Source of the DNA: Thalassolituus alkanivorans
Lineage (GTDB): Bacteria; Pseudomonadota; Gammaproteobacteria; Pseudomonadales; Oceanobacteraceae
Assembly (NCBI RefSeq): GCF_020447205.1
Contig: NZ_JAJAEL010000024.1
Coordinates: 1,646-65,645, forward strand
Direction: 5' to 3'
Length of the DNA: 64,000 bases
The translations under genes and the position numbers were made by a program. Positions 44,910 through 53,715 of this stretch are shown piece after piece; positions within the stretch are counted from its first letter, which is position 1, and every line of letters begins with the position of its first letter. Below the pieces are notes generated by a model. The model saw nothing but the letters and a program-made list of their open reading frames with translations, was not told the DNA's origin and did no database searches.

Positions 44910-46961
44910 ATGACTTTTTCTGCGTTACTGGGATTAACGCTTCTGCTGGTTTTACTGGTTCTCTGGCTGGCCAGCTGGTGCTGGCGTCTGCGGCGGGAGT
45001 TAAAAGAAAACCTTGCCTCGGCTCAGCGCTTCCGCATTCTCTGGCAACACCTGCCTGACGTTATCACCGAAATTGACCGTGAAGGCCGTATTCTGGATGT
45101 TAACCATCTGTTTGATGGCTTTACTCTGGAAGATGTTGCCGGCAAGCCATCGGTCGATTTTCTGCCGCAGGATCAGGCTATCCGGTTTACTCAGAGCCTG
45201 GAAGCTGCGATCAGGAGCCACTCCCCTCAATCCTTTGATATTACTCTGCGCGATCCGCAGGGCCGCATTAACTATCTCCATAATCAGCTGATTCCGCTGA
45301 GTTTATACCGCGATTTGCAGAGTTTGCTGGTGATCAGTACCGATGTTACTGAGCAGAAGCTTGCGCGGGATATTCTGACTGCAGAAAAAGAACAGGCAGA
45401 AGAAGCGAATGTGGCCAAAAGCCGCTTTCTGGCCAGTATGAGCCATGAAATCCGTACGCCGATGACCGGGCTGCTGGGTATGGTTTCCTTACTTGAGCAA
45501 ACACCTTTGTCATCTGAGCAAATGGGCTTTGTGCGTATTATTCAATCATCTTCAGAACACCTGCTGACTATCGTTAACGATATTCTCGACATTTCCAAAA
45601 TTGACGCCGATAAGCTCACGATTGAAGAAGAAAGTTTCAATATCCGTGAAATGATCGACAGCCTGATTGCCATGATGAGCGCCAGAGCGCGGGAAAAAAA
45701 CCTGAGTTTGCAGTTCTTTGTAGAGGATTCGGTGCCGCACTATGTCATTGGTGATGCCATCAGAATCCGCCAGATTCTGATGAATTATCTCACTAATGCA
45801 CTGAAGTTTACCGAGCAGGGCCATGTTCTGCTGCGGCTGGTTGTGGTCCGGCGTCAGTTCAGCCAGGTGTTGCTGCGTTTCTCGGTAGAGGACTCCGGTA
45901 TTGGTATCGCCGCAGACCGGGCTCTGCAGTTGTTTGATGAATACAGTGTCGCGCATGGGCGTCTGTCAACGCTGGTCGGTGGTACCGGGCTTGGTTTAAG
46001 CATTTGCCGTCGTCTGGCGACGCTGATGCATGGCAAGGTCGGGGTGATCAGCTCGCCTGGGCTGGGGTCAAACTTCTGGCTTGATCTCAATCTGACGATT
46101 GCGGCCAGTGATCTGCCATCAGGCCAGCATCAGCCAAATACCAATATTCATAGCGGCACGCTCTGGGTCTGTGATGAGGCCCGGATTAATCGTGCATTAC
46201 TGGTATCGGTCGTACGCCGGCTGGGTATAACGGTCAGAGAGTTTTCTGTTGCTGAAGATCTGCTTGATGCCCTGAAAGATGCCAGACCCGATATTCTGGT
46301 TCTGCCTTATCGTTTGTTTAGCCTTTATCGGGACGGAGTTACCGCCAGTCTGAGCGAGGGGGGCACCCGCCTTGCGGTAACGGCTGCAGACAACGTGCCG
46401 GTGCCGGAAGCGGATTTGCTGGCACAGGGGATTAATGCATTCTGGGACTGGCCGATCAGCCAGGAGCACTTACAGCAGCTCTTGTTGCGCTTGTTTGATG
46501 AAAACAATAACCATCAATTGATTACCCGCTTCGGCCGTCAGTTACAGGAACATTCACCCGACCCGGGGCAGTTACAGGGCATCCGTATACTGCTGGCCGA
46601 AGATAATATTGTGAATCAGAAAGTCGCTACCCAGATGCTGGTCCGGCTGGGTTGTGAGGTCACGCTTGCGGCTAATGGGCAGGAGGCGGTTGAACTGTAC
46701 CGCCAAAAAGAGTTCGATCTGGTGCTGATGGATTGCCATATGCCGGTTATGGATGGGCTGGAGGCAACGAGGCAGATACGCAGCCTGGCGCAACGCCGGC
46801 AGATTCCTGTTATTGCATTATCGGCGGATGTTATGGCTGAACAGAAAGCGGCCTGTAAACAAGCCGGGATGAATGGTTATTTATCAAAACCCATCCGCCT
46901 GGAGGAGTTGCGTCAGGCGTTATGTGGTTTTCTCTATCCGGATCAGAGTGCGCTGCCATAA
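44910..46961 (+). CDS. hybrid sensor histidine kinase (TM-PAS-HisKA-HATPase-REC-REC)
   Basis: A 683-residue hybrid kinase with one N-terminal membrane helix (LLGLTLLLVLLVLWLASWCW, 7-26). Then come a PAS domain (about 40-150), HisKA with His179 in SMSHEIRTPMTGLLG, and HATPase_c with N-box MNYLTNALKFT and G boxes (EDSGIGIA, GGTGLGLSI). A central receiver-like domain (about 410-530) lacks a clear phospho-Asp. The terminal receiver has Asp608 in LVLMDCHMPVMDG and Lys in YLSKPIR. A partner regulator is probably one of its two neighbours. ATG 44910 has GAGGGAG six bases upstream. Its 3' end overlaps the convergent unknown gene by 19 bases. Confidence 0.93.
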   Translation: MTFSALLGLTLLLVLLVLWLASWCWRLRRELKENLASAQRFRILWQHLPDVITEIDREGRILDVNHLFDGFTLEDVAGKPSVDFLPQDQAIRFTQSLEAAIRSHSPQSFDITLRDPQGRINYLHNQLIPLSLYRDLQSLLVISTDVTEQKLARDILTAEKEQAEEANVAKSRFLASMSHEIRTPMTGLLGMVSLLEQTPLSSEQMGFVRIIQSSSEHLLTIVNDILDISKIDADKLTIEEESFNIREMIDSLIAMMSARAREKNLSLQFFVEDSVPHYVIGDAIRIRQILMNYLTNALKFTEQGHVLLRLVVVRRQFSQVLLRFSVEDSGIGIAADRALQLFDEYSVAHGRLSTLVGGTGLGLSICRRLATLMHGKVGVISSPGLGSNFWLDLNLTIAASDLPSGQHQPNTNIHSGTLWVCDEARINRALLVSVVRRLGITVREFSVAEDLLDALKDARPDILVLPYRLFSLYRDGVTASLSEGGTRLAVTAADNVPVPEADLLAQGINAFWDWPISQEHLQQLLLRLFDENNNHQLITRFGRQLQEHSPDPGQLQGIRILLAEDNIVNQKVATQMLVRLGCEVTLAANGQEAVELYRQKEFDLVLMDCHMPVMDGLEATRQIRSLAQRRQIPVIALSADVMAEQKAACKQAGMNGYLSKPIRLEELRQALCGFLYPDQSALP

Positions 46962-47347
46962 GGTATGTAGCGGTTATCGGTCAGGCTCTTCAGATGACGG
47001 ATTGCGTCTTTTTCCGGCAGCTGACCATTCCTTTTCAGGGTGCGGAAAATCCAGATTGCCGGGTTCTTAGCGCCGCACTGCCAGCCACTGAACTTCATTT
47101 CTGCCAGCGTAAAAAAGGTTGCCAGCTGAAACAGCTCATCTGCACTGAAGGTTTCCAGAGCCGGCTGCCACTGCTCCTCGGTGAGTTGTATATGGGAACG
47201 CAGCGTTTTAACGGTATCTTCACCCAGCTGTTGCTCAGCCTGGGAGCTGTCGCCGGCCATGAGCGCTGTTACTGCCAGACATTGTTGTAACTCTGACGCG
47301 CTGATCTTGGCCGAACCTTCGGTCGATGGCACCCATTCATCAATCAT
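46943..47347 (-). CDS. hypothetical protein, 134 aa
   Basis: A soluble helical protein (MIDEWVPSTEGSAKISASEL, then CLAVTALMAGDSSQAEQQLG, LFQLATFFTLAEMKFSGWQC, NPAIWIFRTLKRNGQLPEKD). ATG 47347 has AAGG nine bases upstream. The sequence AEMKFSGWQCGAKNPAIWIF looks like a conserved core, but I do not recognise the family. It converges on and overlaps the hybrid kinase gene by 19 bases at its 3' end. Confidence 0.7.
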   Translation of the reverse strand: MIDEWVPSTEGSAKISASELQQCLAVTALMAGDSSQAEQQLGEDTVKTLRSHIQLTEEQWQPALETFSADELFQLATFFTLAEMKFSGWQCGAKNPAIWIFRTLKRNGQLPEKDAIRHLKSLTDNRYIPYGSAL

Positions 47348-47501
47348 TTGCTTTAACCTTGGTCGTTATCTTAAGCAGGGGACGATAGGATATACTAATC
47401 CGCCCGAATTCTTAACAAGCCAATGGGTTGGCGATCTGGTGTGCCAGCCACGATCAGCGGGTGGATTGGTTTTATTTTTGCCCCGATAACAGTGAGACTA
47501 C

Positions 47502-48677
47502 ATGCAGGATCTATATTCCGATATCCGCCCCTATCATGACGATGAAGTCAGGCGTGTTATTCAGCGTCTGACTCACGCCAGAACTCTGCAGCACGCATTG
47601 GTTAAATATCGTTTTCCCGCGTTGCCTTCCTGGCTCAGACAGGCATTGTTGCCTCTGGCTGGCTGGTATCTGCGCCGTCGTACTGCACATATTCAGACCG
47701 TTGAAGCCTTTCAGCGTTGGCTGGCTCCGTGGATTGCGGGGCTGTTGGAAAAATCAACCGATGAAATTGTGGTCCGGGGGCTGGAACATTTATCGGCGGA
47801 CAAAAGCTATCTGTGGATTTCCAACCACAAAGACATTGCGATGGATCCAACTCTGATTAATTACAGTCTGCATCACGCCGGCTGGCCGACCAGCCGGATT
47901 GCGATTGGCGATAATCTTCTGGGGCACCCGGATGTTGCCGATATTATGCGTCTTAACAAAAGTTTTGTGGTTAAACGCAGCATTGCCAATAAACGTGAAA
48001 AACTGCGTGAATTACAAAAGTTATCTGCCTATATCCGCAGCTCGCTTGAGAGCGGTCATTCCGTCTGGATTGCCCAGCGCGAAGGGCGCGCCAAAGATGG
48101 CATCGACAGAACCGATACTGCGGTACTTAAAATGCTGGCGCTTAATGGCCGTGAGCGCGGTGAGGATTTTACCGCGACGATGACAGCCATGTGTCCGGTG
48201 CCGGTGTCTATTCAGTATGAATGGGACCCCTGTGATGTTCAGAAAGCACAGGAGCTGGTTACCCGTGCAGAAACCGGCCGTTATGAAAAAAGCGATGATG
48301 AAGATACGCGCAGCATCCTGCTGGGGCTGACCGGGGCCAAGGGGCGTATTTATGTCGATTTTGGCCGGCCGTTGAACACTGAAGAACTGGTTTCGGCCGA
48401 TACGATGGCTGCTGCTATTGACCTGCAGTTGCAACAAATGTGTGAGATCCTTCCGGTGCAGCAATCGGCTCTGAATTTGTTGCAGCAGGAATTTTCGCTG
48501 GCAACCGAACTTGTATGTGGTGATGTGGTCACTGCAACACATGAACAGCTGCTGCTGCGCTTGCAGGGCTTGGACCGTCCGGTCCGTAAACGCCTTTTGC
48601 AGACCTATGCCGCACCGTTATTACAGAAAATGGCAGCGGTAAGCACAAGTGAACCGCAATCAGGAAGCATTGAATGA
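47502..48677 (+). CDS. acyltransferase of the PlsC superfamily
   Basis: A 391-residue probable glycerolipid acyltransferase. Instead of the classical H-x4-D it has SNHKDIAMDPTLI, the NHRDI.LD variant of a distinct 1-acylglycerol-3-phosphate acyltransferase branch. The second motif follows as WIAQREGRAKDGIDRTD (Glu-Gly-Arg site) and then a CPVPVSIQYEW block. There is no signal or strong membrane segment apart from a hydrophobic stretch near residue 50, so a peripheral membrane location is likely. The following lipoprotein gene starts inside its stop codon (ATGA). Confidence 0.85.
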   Translation: MQDLYSDIRPYHDDEVRRVIQRLTHARTLQHALVKYRFPALPSWLRQALLPLAGWYLRRRTAHIQTVEAFQRWLAPWIAGLLEKSTDEIVVRGLEHLSADKSYLWISNHKDIAMDPTLINYSLHHAGWPTSRIAIGDNLLGHPDVADIMRLNKSFVVKRSIANKREKLRELQKLSAYIRSSLESGHSVWIAQREGRAKDGIDRTDTAVLKMLALNGRERGEDFTATMTAMCPVPVSIQYEWDPCDVQKAQELVTRAETGRYEKSDDEDTRSILLGLTGAKGRIYVDFGRPLNTEELVSADTMAAAIDLQLQQMCEILPVQQSALNLLQQEFSLATELVCGDVVTATHEQLLLRLQGLDRPVRKRLLQTYAAPLLQKMAAVSTSEPQSGSIE

Positions 48678-49777
48678 AAACATTATGGATCCCGGCTCTG
48701 GCCTGCCTGACTCTGACCGGTTGTCCGGAATTAGGGCGGGAGTGGACAGATAAGGAAGAAACACTGCTGGTGGATTATTACAAAGTGCAGTGTGATAAGG
48801 ATGACAGCAAGCTGTGCTTCCGGGTGCGTGAAAAAACTACCGACAGCTGGAAAACCGCCGACCTTCCGTTTACTGGCTTCAGCAGCTTTGTCTGGGGCAA
48901 CCGCTACAGCGTTACTGTGAACACCAGTTTTAACAGCAGCGGTAAAGACAGCGCTTATGAATTCCGCGCGGTAAAAACTACCACGGCGGTTAATCCTGCT
49001 GATGAAGCCTTCGCTTTAACCCTGTACAGTCGCGCCGGAGTGCTCACTCCCCAGAATGACACGACCTGGTCTCTGGGTGATGAAATTACTTTTGCCTGTG
49101 GCAGCTATTGTGCGCAGATTAAAAGTGCCGTGGATGCGCAATATGCTTTGCAGCTGGAATTCACAGCCAGTGCCGGTGCCGTAACCCTGACCTCTCTGTT
49201 GTGCAGTGCCAGTGAAAAGGATTTTTCCAGCGATTGTTCCGGAGAAAGCACGGTCAGCTGGACGGTGGCACACTTTCAGTCAGAGTGTGGTCTGGCTGAG
49301 GCTGCAATGTGTCTGCTGTATCGGGTAAACAGTTCTGACGATTTCTCGTTGTTACAGCTCTCTGGTGATATCAGTAATTTCACTCCGGTCTGGGGTAAAC
49401 AATATGATCTGAAAGTGGTCAAAACCCTGTCCTCGGGCGGCAGCATCAGTAAAGCGGTACTGAAGGAAAACGACAGCAGCCCGGATGATAAAGCCAACAG
49501 TACTTATCCGTTTAAATTTATTCTGCGTGGCAGTGCGCTGGCGGCGAATAATGCGGGGGTTATTACCGGTTACGATGGCACCGCGAATATGAACTGCAGC
49601 AGTAATTCGCTGTGCGCTAATCTGGATAACTATATTGATGATGACCAGTGGTTATTGCTGAAAGGATATGTCGATGGCGAGCAGATTCTGTTGCAGGAAA
49701 TTATTTGTCACGATGATGTGCTGGCTGATTTCAAAGAGTGTGTCGCAGATGAAAAGGATGTTACCTGGTCATTCTGA
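48674..49777 (+). CDS. lipoprotein with two or three DUF4377-like repeats
   Basis: A 367-residue lipoprotein: MKTLWIPALACLTLTGC gives a lipobox with Cys17. The mature part contains repeated units of the type C-x-R-V...W...F-x-G-F...W-G-x-x-Y-x-V. The first (about 32-80: LCFRVREKTTDSWKTADLPF, FVWGNRYSVTV) and the second (about 210-255: CLLYRVNSSDDFSLLQLSGD, PVWGKQYDLKV) are each followed by a roughly 100-residue beta-rich segment with paired cysteines, so the protein is an internal duplication. The unit resembles DUF4377, known from HslJ-type proteins. Function unknown. It overlaps the acyltransferase stop by four bases, indicating co-translation. Confidence 0.78.
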   Translation: MKTLWIPALACLTLTGCPELGREWTDKEETLLVDYYKVQCDKDDSKLCFRVREKTTDSWKTADLPFTGFSSFVWGNRYSVTVNTSFNSSGKDSAYEFRAVKTTTAVNPADEAFALTLYSRAGVLTPQNDTTWSLGDEITFACGSYCAQIKSAVDAQYALQLEFTASAGAVTLTSLLCSASEKDFSSDCSGESTVSWTVAHFQSECGLAEAAMCLLYRVNSSDDFSLLQLSGDISNFTPVWGKQYDLKVVKTLSSGGSISKAVLKENDSSPDDKANSTYPFKFILRGSALAANNAGVITGYDGTANMNCSSNSLCANLDNYIDDDQWLLLKGYVDGEQILLQEIICHDDVLADFKECVADEKDVTWSF

Positions 49778-49793
49778 CGTGGTGGTTTAACCA

Positions 49794-49827
49794 TAAAAAA
49801 GGCCCTTATTCAGGGCCTTTTTTATTA
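49794..49827. terminator. bidirectional terminator
   Basis: A run, stem AAGGCCCT / AGGGCCTT with TATTC loop, T run. It lies between the DUF4377-like lipoprotein gene and the convergent TPR-like lipoprotein gene. Confidence 0.9.
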
Positions 49828-49840
49828 TCAGTAAATACCA

Positions 49841-50638
49841 TTAATCCTGGCGGTTAATCAGTTCGCTGATGCGCTGGTTGGCCCGTGGAGCAACAGATAC
49901 GTGCGGGAATTCCTGCACAATCTTACGGAAGTAGGCCAGTGCTTTCTTATTATTGCCGGCCTGATTATATGGACTCATATAGATCAGACCCAGCTGGTAC
50001 AGGGATTTGGCCCGCATTTCAGCTGACGAAGCTTTGTTATCGTAGAGAATCAGATAAACCGCTTCAGCATCGGCAACCCGGGCTTCGGTAATCGCCCGCT
50101 CGCTCATCGGAGTGAGTTCAGCGTCAAACGGTGTGTTGTCCGTTTTCAGCAGTTTACTGCGATCAACCTGTTTCAGCAGTTGTGTGGCCGATAGCTGTAC
50201 CGGTTCATTCTGGCGGGCTTCAATAACCTGAATACGCTTGATTACTTTTTCTTTCAGACGTGAGTCAGGAAATTCAATCCGGTGCTGTTTAAGGTAGGCC
50301 AGTGCTTTCTGGTCATCGCGCTGATCGTTGTAGCGGTTCATGTAGAGTAAGGCCACCTGATAAATCGCCAGCGATTTCATGTTACTGCTGTAGTCAGGAT
50401 CGCTGTAGCCTTTCATATAGGTGCTGGCGGCCTGTTCAGTTTTGCCGCGGCTGATGGCCTGTACAGAAAAGGTGAGCAGGTCTGGCTCTTCCTGCAACGC
50501 TGCTGCTGCACGGACTTTTATATTTTCATCGTAGCGGGCCACCTGGTGGCCACCTGCTTCAGCAATAAGCAGAGGTGTTGCTGCTGCACAGCCGGTCAGT
50601 ATGGCAACCGTTGCCGCTGTCAGTATGGCTTTGATCAT
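49841..50638 (-). CDS. TPR-like lipoprotein
   Basis: A 265-residue lipoprotein. MIKAILTAATVAILTGC gives a lipobox with Cys17. The mature part holds two copies of a helical motif of the tetratricopeptide/Sel1 type: ALLYMNRYNDQRDDQKALAYLKQHRIEFPDS (positions about 100-130) and LIYMSPYNQAGNNKKALAYF with VQEFPH (about 215-250). These match the pattern of outer-membrane assembly lipoproteins such as BamD/YbgF, though it is none of those. The ATG at 50638 has AGGG eight bases upstream. The six-codon upstream extension is rejected. Confidence 0.75.
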   Translation of the reverse strand: MIKAILTAATVAILTGCAAATPLLIAEAGGHQVARYDENIKVRAAAALQEEPDLLTFSVQAISRGKTEQAASTYMKGYSDPDYSSNMKSLAIYQVALLYMNRYNDQRDDQKALAYLKQHRIEFPDSRLKEKVIKRIQVIEARQNEPVQLSATQLLKQVDRSKLLKTDNTPFDAELTPMSERAITEARVADAEAVYLILYDNKASSAEMRAKSLYQLGLIYMSPYNQAGNNKKALAYFRKIVQEFPHVSVAPRANQRISELINRQD

Positions 50639-50754
50639 TATCGTATCCCTGATCATATTTTTAGAGTCTGGTGAGAGCGGCTAGTGTAATCAGCACCCTT
50701 CGGAATGGAAAGGTATAGTCAGGCCATATACTGGTTATTTATGACCAGGGTATG

Positions 50755-50776
50755 AAAAGCCCGGCTGGCGGGCTTT
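50755..50776 (-). terminator. terminator of the membrane-tailed response regulator gene
   Basis: Stem AAAGCCCG / CGGGCTTT with a five-base loop (GCTGG on the plus strand), followed on the minus strand by TTCATA, 14 bases past the stop. Confidence 0.65.
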
Positions 50777-50789
50777 GGCAAGATGGTAA

Positions 50790-51647
50790 TCAGAGGAAAA
50801 ATGCAGCAGTAATTCCGGCCAGAGCACCAATAACTGCACCAGCGGTGGCAGCCTTGATGGCTGTTTTTTGCAGCTCTTTCTGTAATTCGCTGCGGGTAGT
50901 GGCGAGTGTTGCTTCCAGTGCTGTCTGGCTGGTTTTCATGATGGCGATCAGGTCGTCAGCATTTTTCTTGTCCAGTTTGTCGGCAACCGTAACGGCGAGG
51001 CGCTGATTCATTACCCGGGTTTTCTGAAATAACGCCTGTTCTGTCAGCGTCTTATTAACTTCCAGTTGCCAGCGTTCCTGTTGCTGATGCATACGCGCCT
51101 GAATCAGATCCAGTTGATGGGTCTGGTGGGTTTGCAGTTGTTGTGTCGTGGCATCCAGACCGGCACTGATTTCTGCTTTGGCTTCAGCAATAGCATTACG
51201 CAGGTGCTTTTGTACGAGCTTATCAATTTCAACCAGTGCAATGGCCGGGGGCTGAGATTTTTGCTCATCATTGGCGGCCGGCTCATCCAGAGACTGAATG
51301 ACGGCCATAACGGCTTCATGGCTGGCGGGCTTGGCCAGAACACCATGAGCTCCGTGAGACAAAGCCATTTCCTGATATTCCTGCCCCTCTTTGGAGGTAT
51401 ACATAATGGTCGGAATGGTAGCCGTACGGGGATTGGATTTAATCAGCTGGGTTGCTTCCAGACCATCCATACCCGGCATCATATGATCCATAAAGATGAC
51501 GTCAGGCTGGCGGCTTTCGAGAAAACTGAGCGCCGCTTCGGCACTGTCGACGGCATCGGCCTGTACATTAATTTTACCCAGCAGGCGCTGCAGCATCATG
51601 CGGGCGGATTTGGAATCATCAACGACTAGAGCATTTTTTATGGTCAT
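50790..51647 (-). CDS. response regulator with coiled-coil region and C-terminal membrane segment
   Basis: A 285-residue protein. The receiver (1-120) is complete: Asp10/Asp11, phospho-acceptor Asp54 in VIFMDHMMPGMDG and Lys in VLAKPAS. The remaining 165 residues have no DNA-binding or enzymatic domain. They form a long charged helix rich in Gln and Thr (LDATTQQLQTHQTHQLDLIQ), and the chain ends in AGAVIGALAGITAAFFL, a glycine-rich hydrophobic tail able to enter a membrane. This suggests a phosphorylation-controlled membrane or scaffold protein. ATG 51647 is the natural start of the receiver (MTIKNALVVDD). The 14-codon extension is rejected. Confidence 0.82.
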   Translation of the reverse strand: MTIKNALVVDDSKSARMMLQRLLGKINVQADAVDSAEAALSFLESRQPDVIFMDHMMPGMDGLEATQLIKSNPRTATIPTIMYTSKEGQEYQEMALSHGAHGVLAKPASHEAVMAVIQSLDEPAANDEQKSQPPAIALVEIDKLVQKHLRNAIAEAKAEISAGLDATTQQLQTHQTHQLDLIQARMHQQQERWQLEVNKTLTEQALFQKTRVMNQRLAVTVADKLDKKNADDLIAIMKTSQTALEATLATTRSELQKELQKTAIKAATAGAVIGALAGITAAFFL

Positions 51648-51825
51648 GATTTGGCTCGTTCTGGACAGTCCGGCCGATAATAAGACCAAGATGCCTCTGA
51701 TGGGTCAATAGGCGCAGGCGCCATCCTGTTTCAGTTTGTGGCAAATTACCACTTTTCGCGCTAAAAAGTCTGATCTGCCCAGGCCAATCTGGCATAATCC
51801 TGTGTTTACTGTTAATGAATCTGTA

Positions 51826-52692
51826 ATGACTGTGACTTCTCATGCTGTCTTGATTAAACGTGCGTCCAGCGCATCGGTTCTGGTTGCTGTGACCCTGTTG
51901 TTAGCTAAAGTTTTCGCCTGGGTTATCAGTGATTCCGCCAGTGTGTTGTCATCTATGCTCGATTCTTTAATGGATATTGCAGCATCACTGGTGAATTTTT
52001 TTGCCGTACGTTATGCGCTGATGCCGGCGGATGATGATCATCCGTTCGGGCACAGTAAAGCTGAAGGTCTGGCGGCGCTGATTCAGTCGGCCTTTATTCT
52101 GGGCTCGGCGGTGGTGCTGTTATTACACGTATTTGATCGTCTGCTTAACCCCCAACCGCTGACTGCTTTGGGAGAGAGCATCGGTGTCATGACGTTTTCG
52201 ATGTTCGCCACTATCGGCCTTGTGCTGTATCAGCGCTGGGTTTTCCGTCAGACCGGATCGCTGGCGATTAAAGCCGACTCTGCCCATTATTACGGTGATA
52301 TTCTGACCAACGTGGCGGTTATTATGGCGTTAATAGCAGCTTACTGGCAGCAATACTGGTTTGACCCGGTTGTGGCGCTGGCTATTGCCGGTGTGTTGTT
52401 TTACAGCGTGTACGGCATTGTCAAAGAAGCGCTGCAGGTGCTGATGGATCAAGCCATGCCGGATGAGGATGAGGCCGAGCTGAAAGCGTTGATTAACAGC
52501 TGTGAAGGCGTGCGTGGGTTTCATGATTTACGTACACGGCAAGCAGGGGCGCTGCAGTTTATTCAATTTCATCTGGAGCTGGATGCGCTGCAACCGCTGA
52601 AGTCCGCACATGCTATCGGGGATCGCGTTGAGAAACGCATTCTGGAACGTTTTCCCCGTGCCGAAATTATTATTCACCACGATCCGGTCTGA
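51826..52692 (+). CDS. fieF: cation diffusion facilitator (FieF/YiiP type)
   Basis: A 288-residue inner-membrane antiporter exporting Zn(II), Fe(II) or Cd(II) in exchange for protons. Site A is visible as DSLMD (first) and HYYGD (TM5), with the loop motif DDDHPFGHSKAEGLAALIQS typical of FieF. The C-terminal cytoplasmic domain ends with AHAIGDRVEKRI and the metal-site tail IIIHHDP. Length and order match E. coli FieF. The ATG at 51826 lacks a good ribosome-binding site, but the upstream in-frame extension is not conserved-looking. It lies six bases before the next gene. Confidence 0.92.
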   Translation: MTVTSHAVLIKRASSASVLVAVTLLLAKVFAWVISDSASVLSSMLDSLMDIAASLVNFFAVRYALMPADDDHPFGHSKAEGLAALIQSAFILGSAVVLLLHVFDRLLNPQPLTALGESIGVMTFSMFATIGLVLYQRWVFRQTGSLAIKADSAHYYGDILTNVAVIMALIAAYWQQYWFDPVVALAIAGVLFYSVYGIVKEALQVLMDQAMPDEDEAELKALINSCEGVRGFHDLRTRQAGALQFIQFHLELDALQPLKSAHAIGDRVEKRILERFPRAEIIIHHDPV

Positions 52693-52698
52693 ACGCAG

Positions 52699-53715
52699 AT
52701 GATCTGGCGGGGATGGCTGGTATTGCTGGGACTGGCACTTTCCGTGTCAGCATCGGCGCTCAGTCCGGAACCCTTTCTGCAAGGTGACAGTGAGCAACTG
52801 ATCGCACCGGTCGTAACGGTTCCTGTTGCTGAAGAGCCTCCTTATACCGCTCAGACTACGGTTGATCCGGCGATGCTGGATCGTTCAAAGGACTGGTTGG
52901 CCGGTTATCTGAACCGGTTGTCCGGTAATATTGATACGTTCTTTGTTGACTCTTTTTTCAGTGAAGAAATTACGGACGATGATGTTAAGGGCAGCCGCGC
53001 CAAGCTGTCGTTTTATACCCGGCGGGTTTTAGGTGACCCGGTGGATTATAAATTCGGCCTGAGTGTAAAACTGGTATTGCCGCATACCAATGAACGGCTG
53101 AATTTACTGCTCGATTCGGAAGATGAAGATAACCGCGAAGCGGACCCGATAGAGAGTGTTGAAAACGTGAATTACACGGCGGCGCTGCGTTTTATTGTGC
53201 GCGAATCCGATCAATGGAAAACCAACGTGGATGCCGGAATCCGCTGGGGCGTTCCGCCTAATCCTTTTGTGCGTTTCCGCGCCCGGCGCTATGCCTATTT
53301 ATCCGAGTGGGAACTGAAAGCGACACAGACACTGTTTTATTTCTCTCTCGATGGCTGGGGAGAGGAAACCCGTCTGCAGATGGATTATCCATTAAATACG
53401 GAGAAGTTATTCCGCATTAATGCCAAGGCCGGTTATCAACTGAATGATGAATATTTTAAGCTTTCGTATGACGCCGGGCTCTATCATGAACTGAGCAGTA
53501 AAGCGGCTCTGGGTTTTGTGGCCGGGGCCAGTGGCGACAGCGAATTTGATACAACTTTTTATTCCTATCATGCCGGTGTTCGTTATCGCCGTCAGGTATA
53601 CAGCAATTGGGTATTTGCTGAGGTGGCACCGGAATTTATCTGGCATCGTGACAAAGACTATGGCACGACCCCGGTTATTATGTTCCGTCTGGAATCTGTG
53701 ATTGCCCGCGATTAA
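52699..53715 (+). CDS. outer-membrane beta-barrel protein of unknown function
   Basis: A 338-residue exported protein. The signal peptide MIWRGWLVLLGLALSVSASA is cleaved before LSPEP. A proline-rich acidic linker (VVTVPVAEEPPYTAQ) precedes about ten amphipathic strands with alternating aromatic residues (RAKLSFYTRRVLG, YKFGLSVKLVLP, LFYFSLDGW, HAGVRYRRQVY, FAEVAPEFIWH), ending in an aliphatic strand. This suggests a small barrel. Family not recognised. It starts six bases after the FieF stop, so the two genes are one operon, and its 3' end overlaps alkB by four bases. Confidence 0.8.
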   Translation: MIWRGWLVLLGLALSVSASALSPEPFLQGDSEQLIAPVVTVPVAEEPPYTAQTTVDPAMLDRSKDWLAGYLNRLSGNIDTFFVDSFFSEEITDDDVKGSRAKLSFYTRRVLGDPVDYKFGLSVKLVLPHTNERLNLLLDSEDEDNREADPIESVENVNYTAALRFIVRESDQWKTNVDAGIRWGVPPNPFVRFRARRYAYLSEWELKATQTLFYFSLDGWGEETRLQMDYPLNTEKLFRINAKAGYQLNDEYFKLSYDAGLYHELSSKAALGFVAGASGDSEFDTTFYSYHAGVRYRRQVYSNWVFAEVAPEFIWHRDKDYGTTPVIMFRLESVIARD

